64,000 nt of DNA from an uncultured Clostridia bacterium (GTDB lineage: Bacteria; Bacillota; Clostridia; Oscillospirales; Acutalibacteraceae): positions 1 through 64,000 of the forward strand of contig CALAUI010000023.1 of NCBI GenBank assembly GCA_937892115.1, read 5' to 3'. Both the position numbers and the translations under genes were made by a program. Position 1 is the stretch's first letter. Each line of letters opens with the position of its first letter. Under the pieces are notes generated by a model. The model worked only from the letters and a program-made list of their open reading frames with translations, was not told the DNA's origin and did not search any database. This document shows positions 8,971 to 17,269 of the stretch, piece by piece.

Positions 8971-10211
8971 TTCACCGTCCATAATCCCAGTGCAGGATTG
9001 CTGATATAGAAAATCTCTTCGCCGTCAACGGTATGATATCCGTCCGTAAGAACGGCGGGATCATATTTCTTTGCCATTTCTCCATAGGGAGCGTAGCCGA
9101 AGCATACGCCTCTGATCTCTTCACCGCTTAACTGCTCCGTACAGTAGGTAATGTTGAATCTGCCGTCCGAAGAGCCGTGAATGAGGTGCGCGGCAACGGA
9201 AAGATTTGCTTTCAGGTCTTCGTTTTTCTCAACGAGCTCAAGCACCTTTTCCCTGCCTGCATAACCGTACTTGCGGATAAGACGGTCGTTTTCGTCATCC
9301 TCGCCGAATTTCTTCACTCCGGGAGCAAGCACGATAAGGTCTCCGCCGTCTTCAATCGCCATTCTCGTCCTGTAAACGGATTTGTTACCCAGCCAGGTGG
9401 ATTTGAATTCTCTGGGGTCAAGATAAACAACGACTTTTTTGAAGGGCTTTTCAACGTGGATGAGATTTACCTGCTGACTGAGTTTTACCGCCTCTTCAAA
9501 TACGTCTCTCTTTTCGCCGATATAAAGACCGTGAACATACGTGTCGTCACCCTTATTCGTGGTAACGGTCAGTACGAACAGAAGGGGAATATCCTTAAGG
9601 AAATTCTCGTGAGCGTAGTCAAACACCTTTCTGACGGGAGAAAAATCCTTACCCATGATTCTTTCCATCCCATAGAATGCACCCAGCATATGGGAGGAAT
9701 TTATCATGTTGCTTCCGCCGCAGCCCACGAATATGTTTTTGGAGTAATTCGCCATACCCACGACCTCGTGGGGAACAACCTGACCGATTGAAATAATCAG
9801 GTCGTAGCTCTTATCAAGCAGACGTCTGTTGACCTCAACGTCAATCTTTTCATTGACAAGTCCTTCGGAAACCTCGCTGACGAATTCGGCGGGTACTTCA
9901 CCGATTTTTTCAACGTCCGTTCTCCAGTTGTGAACAAGGATTTTCTCAAAGGGAACACCCTCACCGAAAAATGCGAGGCACTCCTCTCTCGTCATGGGCT
10001 CGTGAGTACCCAGAGCCGGCATAATATCGACCTGACAGCTGTCCTTCAGCATATCATAGTAGGCGGCGGTTATTTTCCCCGCGCCGGAATACATTCTGGT
10101 ATAGTCGGGAGGAAGGAGCAGAACTTTTTTGAGATTTCTGCCCTCAATCGCCGTTTTAAGCGCATTGACAAGCTCTTCATCGGAGATGTACGGCTCTCTT
10201 GTGAGTATCAT
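8967..10211 (-). CDS. LarA-family nickel-pincer 2-hydroxyacid racemase/epimerase
   Basis: This 414-aa protein belongs to the LarA (DUF2088) family, enzymes that use a nickel-pincer nucleotide cofactor to racemise or epimerise 2-hydroxyacids. The residues matching the LarA active site are present: H70 in ALGTH, H148 in PHEVVGM, K158 for the cofactor and H174 in NSSHM. Some family members are known to epimerise D-gluconate at C2, which would fit the downstream gnd and kinase genes. Cofactor genes larB, larC and larE are not in this window. It is the first gene of its operon, with AAAGGA before the ATG. Confidence 0.85.
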   Translation of the reverse strand: MILTREPYISDEELVNALKTAIEGRNLKKVLLLPPDYTRMYSGAGKITAAYYDMLKDSCQVDIMPALGTHEPMTREECLAFFGEGVPFEKILVHNWRTDVEKIGEVPAEFVSEVSEGLVNEKIDVEVNRRLLDKSYDLIISIGQVVPHEVVGMANYSKNIFVGCGGSNMINSSHMLGAFYGMERIMGKDFSPVRKVFDYAHENFLKDIPLLFVLTVTTNKGDDTYVHGLYIGEKRDVFEEAVKLSQQVNLIHVEKPFKKVVVYLDPREFKSTWLGNKSVYRTRMAIEDGGDLIVLAPGVKKFGEDDENDRLIRKYGYAGREKVLELVEKNEDLKANLSVAAHLIHGSSDGRFNITYCTEQLSGEEIRGVCFGYAPYGEMAKKYDPAVLTDGYHTVDGEEIFYISNPALGLWTVK

Positions 10212-10251
10212 ATAATCATCCTTTCACAAATACTAACCCATTATAATCCCT

Positions 10252-10280
10252 ATAATACCACCGTTTATATATAAATACAA
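10252..10280 (-). promoter_or_regulatory. Probable promoter of the LarA-gnd-GH130 operon
   Basis: The minus strand reads TTGTAT (10275-10280), 17 bases, then TATTAT (10252-10257), about 40 bases upstream of the first gene. The -35 is imperfect. It lies back to back with the promoter at 10308. Confidence 0.55.
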
Positions 10281-10307
10281 GATAAAATAGTGTTAACAAA
10301 AACCGTA

Positions 10308-10336
10308 TTGATTTAACTTTTTTTGTGTGTTATTAT
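10308..10336 (+). promoter_or_regulatory. Promoter of the secreted Big2 protein gene
   Basis: TTGATT (10308-10313), 17 bases, TATTAT (10331-10336). The -35 context is similar to that of the glgB promoter at 14090 (both read GTATTGATTTA). Confidence 0.65.
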
Positions 10337-10375
10337 AGTTGCATAATTACATACAGGAAAAAAGGACTGATTATC

Positions 10376-12139
10376 GTGAAACTGAAAAACGCCCTTTGTA
10401 TATTTCTTGCGTTCGTTACGGCTCTCTGCTGCACCGTAATCCCCGCCTATGCGGAAAAGGATATCATAGCGGATACCGATATTACAATTATATACGGCAA
10501 ATCAAGCCCTCTTCAGCTTGAGGAAGGCAGTTATTACTTCGGTACAAGTGATAAGAAGGTTGCCTGCGTTGATACAAAAGGAACCGTCAAATCCATGGGC
10601 AGAGGCACCTGCGTAATCACCGCCGTTGATAATGAAACAGGCGAAAAGGATATCTGCACCGTCACAGTCAAGGTGGAATGGTGGAGGATAATCACCAATC
10701 TGATTTACTGGATAAAGAATTTCAACTGTGAAATCTGTGAAAAATGTCCCGTAATTCCGTATGAAGGCGAAGAGCCCACCACGGAGCCGGTCAGCGAACC
10801 GACATCAGACCCGAGCGAGCCCTCATCTGACCCGAGCGAGCCCTCATCTGACCCGACTGAACCCTCATCTGACCCCCTGACGTGGTCATCCATTACTCCC
10901 ACAAGCCCCAAGCCCGCCGTTGAAGACGAAATCATTTCGTCCTTCGGTGACTATAATGACGAGAGAATCAACGATTCCGTTGCAATCGGCGATTATTCAT
11001 ATTTCTGCGGCAATTCCTACCTGACGGGATTCATAGGCAAGACCGATAAAGACGGCAACATGGTCTGGTACACCAACGAGCTGAACATCATGCCTGAAGT
11101 ACACCCCCTCGGAATCACGGTTTATAACAGCAAGCTTTACGTCTGCGGCTACTCCATGAATCCCAGGACGTTCGTTATCTCGGGATTTATCGCAAAGTAC
11201 GATTTCAACGGAAACGAAATATGGACAAAGGAATTTACGGCAGATAAAGACGTTCGTTTCAATGCCATTTCCGAAACCACCGACGGCGTTATAGTCGCGG
11301 GCAGCACAAATTCAAATTCGGGCGATTTCACCGTAACCTCGGGTACGGATTACGGCTGTAACAGAGCCCTTCTGATGAAGATTGACTTCAACGGAGAAAT
11401 CCTTTCAAAGAAGTACCTTTCAGGCCCTGCCGCTTCGGAATTTACCGACGTTGATACAGACGAAAGCGGCAATATATTCGCATCCGTTTCAACCCTTACG
11501 ACAGAAGGAAATTACACTTCCTTTAACGGCCTTGTGACAGGCAAGCTGGGATGCGTTATCATCAAATATTCACCCACGTTCAGTCAAAGCTGGTATTATA
11601 CCCTTACCACCGGAGGCAGAGACTATTTCAAATTCGTTGCGGCTGACGGCACGGGCGGATGCCTTGCGGGCGGCTACTACGACTGCAAGACGGGTATCAC
11701 GGGAGGAACAGTTTCCGGAAAGCCCGCCAGTGGAGGTCTTGACGCCTATGTTGTCAAAATCAGCTCGCAGGGTTACAAGAGCTGGGAACAGAGTCTTACG
11801 GGCAGCGGGAACGACGTGATCACCGATATTACACGAGCGAAAAACGGTTATGTCATAACGGGTTATTCCGAATCCTCATCGGGTGAGGTTTATTCCTCCT
11901 ACGGTGATGCGGACGGCTTTGCCTACGTCATTTCCGACAACGGCAGGAAGATTACCTATCTGAATTTCGGCGGCTCGGAATGTGACAAAGCGACCACGGC
12001 TGCCTATTCAAACTCCATTCTGTCGGTTTACGGCGTTTCCACCTCAAAGAACGTTATGTTTGAAGGTAAAAATCAATATGCAGACGCAGCAAACGGAAGC
12101 TTTGACTGCTTCGCGGCAAAATACAAAACCAATTTCTGA
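10376..12139 (+). CDS. Secreted Big2-like protein with repeat (propeller-type) domain
   Basis: This is a 587-aa exported protein. A GTG start at 10376 is chosen because it begins a clean signal peptide ending near AYA and follows AAAAGGA. A bacterial Ig-like (Big2) domain covers roughly residues 30-105, then a short Trp/Cys-containing segment, then a DPSEPSS-repeat linker. The rest (about 185-587) is built of repeats such as GFIAKYDFNGNEIW and GVIVAGSTNSNSGDF, which resemble delta-60/beta-propeller repeats of surface proteins. No enzyme motif is visible. A surface or adhesion role is inference. It has its own promoter and terminator. Confidence 0.85.
   Translation: MKLKNALCIFLAFVTALCCTVIPAYAEKDIIADTDITIIYGKSSPLQLEEGSYYFGTSDKKVACVDTKGTVKSMGRGTCVITAVDNETGEKDICTVTVKVEWWRIITNLIYWIKNFNCEICEKCPVIPYEGEEPTTEPVSEPTSDPSEPSSDPSEPSSDPTEPSSDPLTWSSITPTSPKPAVEDEIISSFGDYNDERINDSVAIGDYSYFCGNSYLTGFIGKTDKDGNMVWYTNELNIMPEVHPLGITVYNSKLYVCGYSMNPRTFVISGFIAKYDFNGNEIWTKEFTADKDVRFNAISETTDGVIVAGSTNSNSGDFTVTSGTDYGCNRALLMKIDFNGEILSKKYLSGPAASEFTDVDTDESGNIFASVSTLTTEGNYTSFNGLVTGKLGCVIIKYSPTFSQSWYYTLTTGGRDYFKFVAADGTGGCLAGGYYDCKTGITGGTVSGKPASGGLDAYVVKISSQGYKSWEQSLTGSGNDVITDITRAKNGYVITGYSESSSGEVYSSYGDADGFAYVISDNGRKITYLNFGGSECDKATTAAYSNSILSVYGVSTSKNVMFEGKNQYADAANGSFDCFAAKYKTNF
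10808..10870 (+). repeat. Three 21-bp tandem repeats coding DPSEPSS
   Basis: The 21-bp unit occurs at 10808-10828, 10829-10849 and 10850-10870; the first two copies are identical and the third differs at a few bases. Units are in frame and encode the flexible linker between the Big2 and repeat domains. Confidence 0.9.
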
Positions 12140-12152
12140 CAGTAAAAATACG

Positions 12153-12187
12153 GCAGGCACCTTCTGTGTGAAGGTGCCTGCTTTTTT
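12153..12187. terminator. Bidirectional terminator between convergent genes
   Basis: A 12-bp perfect stem GCAGGCACCTTC/GAAGGTGCCTGC with loop TGTGT is followed by TTTTTT on the plus strand, and by GTATTTTT on the minus strand. It serves the gene ending at 12139 and the one ending at 12198. Confidence 0.92.
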
Positions 12188-12197
12188 GTCCGCAAAT

Positions 12198-13931
12198 TTA
12201 ATTTTCCTCAATATCGGAAGTCTCTTGTGTCACCTGAGCGGATGTGCCTGAGGTGTCGTCGGCTCTCGTGAGATTTGTTTCCGTTTCAACGGTTTCCGTC
12301 TTGTCCTCGTCGGGCTTATAGACCACAATGGTAACCGTCTGTCCCTTGTGTGCGGTTGCTCCGGGACTTACGGAGCTGTACTGAACGTTGCCTTCGCCCG
12401 CGCCGAAATTACTGTCGTCATCGTTATATTCCACTTTAACGGTAAGGCCGAGGTCCTCAAGGGCTTTGACCGCGTCATCCTCTTCCATTTTCGCTACGTC
12501 GGGGAATTCAAATTCGGCAGGCGCAACACCCACGTTGACCCTTACGGTAGTTCCTTTGGGAACACTCTTTCCTGCGGGAACGTCCTGACCGATTACGTAA
12601 CCGATTTTTTCGCTGTCCTCGGTTTCCTCCGGCACCTTGACTATATCAAGTCCGGGATATCTGCTTGCGAGGGTACTGTCATATCTGATACCGCCTCTGA
12701 CGAAATCCGGCACGACTACGAAATTATCCACCGTATCCGAAGATGTGGTGGTTTCACCCCGGAAGGTGCCCGAATGAGCGAGCTTTGATATTGCCCATGC
12801 CGCCACGGCGAGAATAAGGCAGACACCCATGACAATGAGTACGGTTTTTATAATAATGTAAACGGGTGAATTCCGTTTTTTCTTTTTCTTCGGCTTATCT
12901 TCCGTATCATCCGGCTCGGCTTCGCGTACGGGCTCAACGGGTTGATTTGTGATTACCGGGGGCTGAGGTGCGGGAGCGGACATAAGCTCCTGCCTGAGTG
13001 CCTCCGCAGACCTTACTCTGTCCTGCGGAAGAATCTGAAGGGAATCAATGAGCCCGTTGATTACTCCTGCGGGGATAACCTCGGCAAATTTGCCCGGCAC
13101 CATAAGACGGTCCTGATTCATTCTGTCGTTGGCACTCATCGGGTCCATACCGATAAGGGCTCTGTAAAGCACGGCACCGAAGGAATAAATATCCGTCCAC
13201 GGTCCCATCTGCGCATTGTAGCCGTACTGCTCAATTGCGGCATAGCCGTCGCAGAGCGAGGGATTTATCCTTCCGCCTGCCGTCCTCATTTCGCTGACGG
13301 CAAAGCCGGTGATTTTTATTTTTCCGTCCTCCCCGATGATAAGGGTATCGGGAGAAATTCCTCTGTGAATAATACCGTTCTGATGAAGCACTCCGAGGGT
13401 GGAAAGAACGGGCATAAGGAGCTGCTTCGCCTTATCCCAGGTGACGAATCCCGTCTTTGACCTGAGCAGGAAATCTCTGAGGGAAATACCGTCAATGTGT
13501 TCATACACAACGTATGTGGTGCCGAACGCACGCACGGTATCGGTAACCGTCACAAGGCAGGAAACGCCGCTGAGCTTGGACAGACGCGACCACAATTCCT
13601 CAAAGCTTTTTTTGAGTTCAAAAAAGATTTGTTCACAGCCCATCATGACCTGAACTCCGGAGTTGCCCGCGTCTCTTGCGGTGAACTTATCGGGCAGAAA
13701 TTCTCTTATATTGACGGGTACTTTTTCCTGGAGATCCCAGCCGATATACGTATTACCTTCTCCGTCGCTGTCAAGCACCTTGCCCACAAGATATCTGTTG
13801 CCCAGACAAGTACGAACGGGAAGAAAAGGCGCCTGCTGAACGGTATCTCTGTGATATCCGCAGTGGGGGCATTTTTTCTCATCCCCGATATTGTGCATAC
13901 AGCTCATGCAGAGATTTTCGGAACTTATCAA
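12198..13931 (-). CDS. Zinc-ribbon, kinase-like (probable pseudokinase) and PASTA membrane protein
   Basis: This 577-aa protein has a zinc ribbon (C8, C11, C21, C24), a Ser/Thr-kinase-fold domain (about 45-315), a Lys/Pro-rich hinge, one transmembrane helix (about 357-381) and two extracellular PASTA-like domains (about 405-470 and 474-540). The layout resembles PrkC/PknB, but key residues are lost: the VAIK lysine is Arg76 (VNIR), HRD is HRG (189-191), the following K and N are S and T, and DFG is replaced by GFA (209-211). I take it as a pseudokinase that senses cell-wall fragments. The start is a TTG at 13931, chosen because GGAAGGAG lies 8 bases ahead. It has its own promoter. Confidence 0.85.
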   Translation of the reverse strand: MISSENLCMSCMHNIGDEKKCPHCGYHRDTVQQAPFLPVRTCLGNRYLVGKVLDSDGEGNTYIGWDLQEKVPVNIREFLPDKFTARDAGNSGVQVMMGCEQIFFELKKSFEELWSRLSKLSGVSCLVTVTDTVRAFGTTYVVYEHIDGISLRDFLLRSKTGFVTWDKAKQLLMPVLSTLGVLHQNGIIHRGISPDTLIIGEDGKIKITGFAVSEMRTAGGRINPSLCDGYAAIEQYGYNAQMGPWTDIYSFGAVLYRALIGMDPMSANDRMNQDRLMVPGKFAEVIPAGVINGLIDSLQILPQDRVRSAEALRQELMSAPAPQPPVITNQPVEPVREAEPDDTEDKPKKKKKRNSPVYIIIKTVLIVMGVCLILAVAAWAISKLAHSGTFRGETTTSSDTVDNFVVVPDFVRGGIRYDSTLASRYPGLDIVKVPEETEDSEKIGYVIGQDVPAGKSVPKGTTVRVNVGVAPAEFEFPDVAKMEEDDAVKALEDLGLTVKVEYNDDDSNFGAGEGNVQYSSVSPGATAHKGQTVTIVVYKPDEDKTETVETETNLTRADDTSGTSAQVTQETSDIEEN

Positions 13932-13977
13932 CTTCTTCACTCCTTCCGGGAAAACGGCATAATATCCGATTATCTGC

Positions 13978-14006
13978 AATATATCAAAGGATTATTCCTT
14001 TGTCAA
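13978..14006 (-). promoter_or_regulatory. Promoter of the pseudokinase gene with inverted repeat in the spacer
   Basis: The minus strand reads TTGACA (14001-14006), 17 bases, TATATT (13978-13983). The spacer carries a perfect inverted repeat CAAAGGA-TTAT-TCCTTTG (13985-14002), which also touches the -35 and could be an operator. Confidence 0.8.
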
Positions 14007-14089
14007 CGAATAATACAAAGTTGTAACATTTTCGGCAAAATGTTTATAATCCGTTAAAAATTTAGTGACACAAAAATTACAAAGCGGTA

Positions 14090-14118
14090 TTGATTTACGG
14101 ATGTATTACTGATATAAT
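14090..14118 (+). promoter_or_regulatory. Promoter of the glycogen gene convoy
   Basis: TTGATT (14090-14095), 17 bases, TATAAT (14113-14118), upstream of glgB. No other clear promoter or terminator was seen until the terminator at 27514, although I cannot exclude internal starts. Confidence 0.75.
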
Positions 14119-14155
14119 TTATACTGTATTATTATAATGAGGAGAGAATTTGTTT

Positions 14156-16054
14156 ATGGCGACAAACAGCAGCGTTCCCCTTTATCTCTTCCATGAAGGC
14201 ACCAATGCAAAAGCATACGAATATATGGGCGCTCACCCCGTAAAAGGAAACAAAACCGTGTTCCGTGTCTGGGCTCCCAACGCATCGGCAATCAGCGTAA
14301 CGGGTGATTTCAATAACTGGGATTCCCAAAGTGCCCCCATGTCAAAAATCAGCGACGGTATATGGGAATGTACCGTTTCAAATGTAAATAAATTTGACAG
14401 CTACAAGTATTTCATAACCGCAAAGAACGGCAAGACCTTTTTCAAGGCAGACCCTTTTGCCTTTCATGCGGAAACAAGACCGGGAACGGCTTCAAAGTAT
14501 TATCCCGACCTTGATTTCGCCTGGACCGATTCCGTATGGATGAACAAACGCAAAAAGGCGGATATCTATTCCTCCCCCGTAAACGTTTACGAGGTCCATG
14601 CCGGTTCGTGGCAGCTCTATGACGACGGCAATCCGCTTTCATACCGCGAGCTTGCGGACAGACTCGTTCCCTACGCCAAGGAAATGGGCTACACCCACAT
14701 TGAGCTGCTCCCCATTATGGAGCATCCCTTTGACGGCTCCTGGGGTTATCAGGTAACGGGTTACTTTGCTCCCACCTCAAGATACGGCACTCCCGAAGAT
14801 TTTGCCTGCTTTGTCAATTCCGCCCACAAGGCGGGTATCGGTGTCATCCTTGACTGGGTTCCCGCACACTTTCCCAAGGATGCCTTCGGTCTTTACGAAT
14901 TTGACGGCGGTCCCTGCTACGAATATGCCGACCCTAAAAAGGGCGAGCATTATCAGTGGGGAACGAAAGTATTTGACTACGGCAAGCCCGAGGTACAGAG
15001 CTTCCTTATTTCAAGCGCGATGCTCTGGATTGAAAAATATCATATTGACGGTCTGCGTGTGGACGCGGTCGCCTCAATGCTTTATCTTGACTACGGCAGG
15101 GACGAAGGCAAATGGATTCCCAACGTCTACGGCGGCAGAGAAAATCTGGAAGCCGTTTCCTTCCTTCGCAAGCTGAACGAATCTGTTTTCCGTGAACACG
15201 GCGACGTAATGATGATAGCCGAGGAAAGCACCTCCTGGCCAATGGTTTCAAAGCCCACCTACGACGGCGGTCTCGGCTTCAATTTCAAATGGAATATGGG
15301 CTGGATGAACGACTGCCTCAGATATTTCGGTCTTGACGGAATTTTCAGAAAATTCAATCACGACTGTCTCACCTTCTCGTTCTTCTACGCCTTTTCGGAA
15401 AATTTCGTGCTTCCCATATCGCATGACGAGGTAGTACACGGCAAATGCTCACTCATCAACAAGATGCCCGGAAGCTACGAAGAAAAATTTGCGGGTGTAC
15501 GTTCGTTCCTGGGATATATGATGTCCCACCCCGGAAAGAAGCTGCTCTTCATGGGCAGCGAATTCGGTCAGTTCATTGAATGGAATTACAAGCAGCAGCT
15601 TGATTGGCTTCTTTTGGATTACAACGCACACCGACAGCTTAAGCAGTACAGCGCGGACCTAAATAAGTTTTATCTTGATAATCCGCCGTTCTGGGAGGAC
15701 GATTACAGCTGGGACGGCTTCAGCTGGATAATCAGCGACGACAGCAACAATTCCGTGGTTTCCTACCTGCGCCGCGACAAGTCAAAGAAAGAAATCATCA
15801 TACTCTGTAATTTCACAAACGTTACGAGAAAGGGCTACCGCATCGGCGTACCCAAGGCGGGCTCATACAGAGTGGTCTTCTCCTCTGCGGAAACAAAATA
15901 CGGCGGACGGGGTGAAAGCACCTGCGGCTCCGTCAGGGCGAAAAAGATTCCCATGCACGGATATGAATACAGTATTGAGGTTGACATTGAAGGCCTCAGC
16001 TGTATGTACATAAAATCCACTTCAAGGAAGAAAACAATCAAGGAGGATAAATAA
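14156..16054 (+). CDS. glgB: 1,4-alpha-glucan branching enzyme
   Basis: This 632-aa GH13 enzyme makes alpha-1,6 branches in glycogen. A CBM48-type domain (about 25-110, with VFRVWAPNASAISVTGDFN) precedes the catalytic barrel. Catalytic residues are the nucleophile Asp in LRVDAVASML, the acid/base Glu in IAEESTSW and the Asp in ISHDEVVHG. The length is normal. A GAGGAG ribosome binding site lies in front; a TTG two codons upstream is also possible. It leads the glgB-glgC-glgD-glgA set. Confidence 0.97.
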   Translation: MATNSSVPLYLFHEGTNAKAYEYMGAHPVKGNKTVFRVWAPNASAISVTGDFNNWDSQSAPMSKISDGIWECTVSNVNKFDSYKYFITAKNGKTFFKADPFAFHAETRPGTASKYYPDLDFAWTDSVWMNKRKKADIYSSPVNVYEVHAGSWQLYDDGNPLSYRELADRLVPYAKEMGYTHIELLPIMEHPFDGSWGYQVTGYFAPTSRYGTPEDFACFVNSAHKAGIGVILDWVPAHFPKDAFGLYEFDGGPCYEYADPKKGEHYQWGTKVFDYGKPEVQSFLISSAMLWIEKYHIDGLRVDAVASMLYLDYGRDEGKWIPNVYGGRENLEAVSFLRKLNESVFREHGDVMMIAEESTSWPMVSKPTYDGGLGFNFKWNMGWMNDCLRYFGLDGIFRKFNHDCLTFSFFYAFSENFVLPISHDEVVHGKCSLINKMPGSYEEKFAGVRSFLGYMMSHPGKKLLFMGSEFGQFIEWNYKQQLDWLLLDYNAHRQLKQYSADLNKFYLDNPPFWEDDYSWDGFSWIISDDSNNSVVSYLRRDKSKKEIIILCNFTNVTRKGYRIGVPKAGSYRVVFSSAETKYGGRGESTCGSVRAKKIPMHGYEYSIEVDIEGLSCMYIKSTSRKKTIKEDK

Positions 16055-17269
16055 ATGGCAAGAAAACCCGAATGTATAGCAATGCTTCTTGCAGGCGGTC
16101 AGGGCAGTCGTCTCGGCATCCTGACAAAGAATATAGCAAAGCCCGCTGTTCCCTACGGCGGTAAGTACCGCATCATTGACTTTCCTCTCTCCAACTGCGT
16201 AAACTCCGGTATATACACCGTGGGCGTTCTTACGCAGTATCAGCCCCTCGTTCTCAACGACTATATCGGCAACGGACAGCCCTGGGACCTTGACAGATCC
16301 GCCGGCGGCGTTCACATTCTTTCTCCCTATCAGCAGATAAAGGGTACGGAATGGTACAAGGGTACGGCAAACGCCATTTATCAGAACATAAACTTCATTG
16401 AAAGATACAATCCCGAATACGTCCTCATCCTTTCCGGCGACCATATCTACAAAATGGACTATTCCAAGATGCTGGATTACCATAAGGAAAAGAATGCGGA
16501 CTGCACCATTGCAATGCTTGAGGTCCCCTGGGAGGAGGCAAGCCGCTTCGGTCTTATGATTCTCAACGACGACGGCTCCATTTCCGAATTTGAAGAAAAG
16601 CCGAAAAATCCCAGAAGCAACAAAGCATCCATGGGTGTTTACGTATTCACATGGGAAAAGCTTCGCAAGTATCTCATTGAAGACGAAGCAAACGAAAACA
16701 GCGGCAATGACTTCGGCCATGACGTTATCCCCGCAATGAAGGAAAACGGCGAAAGAATGTTTGCCTATCAGTTTGACGGTTACTGGAAGGACGTAGGTAC
16801 CATCAACAGTCTCTGGGACGCCAACCTTGACCTTCTCAATCCCAAGGTAGACCTTGACCTTGACGACGATAACTGGAAAATTTATTCAAGAAGCCCGATT
16901 GCTCCTCCTCATTTTGCAGGCAAGGATTCCGTAATCGAAAATTCCATGATTACCGAGGGCTGTGAAATCCACGGCAACGTTGATTTCTCCGTTCTCTTTG
17001 CAAATGTAAAAATTGAAGAAGGCGCAAACGTCAAATATTCTATCGTAATGCCCGGCACGGTAATCAAAAAGGGCGCAACGGTGCAGTATTCAATCGTAGC
17101 CGAAAACGCCGTCATTGAAGAAGGCGCAACCGTAGGTATGAGCCCCGAAAGCATGAGCAACATCGACGACTGGGGCGTTGCAGTAGTAGGCAACGGAGTA
17201 ACAATCGGCAAAAACGCGGTTGTGGCTCCCAAGGCAATGGTTGACGAAGATATGGGAGGTGCAGAATAA
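16055..17269 (+). CDS. glgC: Glucose-1-phosphate adenylyltransferase, catalytic subunit
   Basis: This 404-aa enzyme makes ADP-glucose from glucose 1-phosphate and ATP, the donor for glycogen. The nucleotide-binding loop LLAGGQGSRLGILT, the activator/substrate region KPAVPYGGKYRIIDFPLSN, GDHIYKMDY and EEKPKNPRS are all present, followed by a left-handed beta-helix of hexapeptide repeats. It starts directly after the glgB stop, with AGGAGG ahead. It overlaps glgD by one base, as expected for partners of one complex. Confidence 0.97.
   Translation: MARKPECIAMLLAGGQGSRLGILTKNIAKPAVPYGGKYRIIDFPLSNCVNSGIYTVGVLTQYQPLVLNDYIGNGQPWDLDRSAGGVHILSPYQQIKGTEWYKGTANAIYQNINFIERYNPEYVLILSGDHIYKMDYSKMLDYHKEKNADCTIAMLEVPWEEASRFGLMILNDDGSISEFEEKPKNPRSNKASMGVYVFTWEKLRKYLIEDEANENSGNDFGHDVIPAMKENGERMFAYQFDGYWKDVGTINSLWDANLDLLNPKVDLDLDDDNWKIYSRSPIAPPHFAGKDSVIENSMITEGCEIHGNVDFSVLFANVKIEEGANVKYSIVMPGTVIKKGATVQYSIVAENAVIEEGATVGMSPESMSNIDDWGVAVVGNGVTIGKNAVVAPKAMVDEDMGGAE

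Noticed and set aside
10808..10870. Short tandem repeats as a possible CRISPR array
   Set aside because: The units are contiguous with no spacers, are in frame, and encode a linker; no cas genes are present.
12348..14057. Plus-strand frames antisense to the pseudokinase gene
   Set aside because: Shadows of a clearly coding minus strand; no start signals and no domains.
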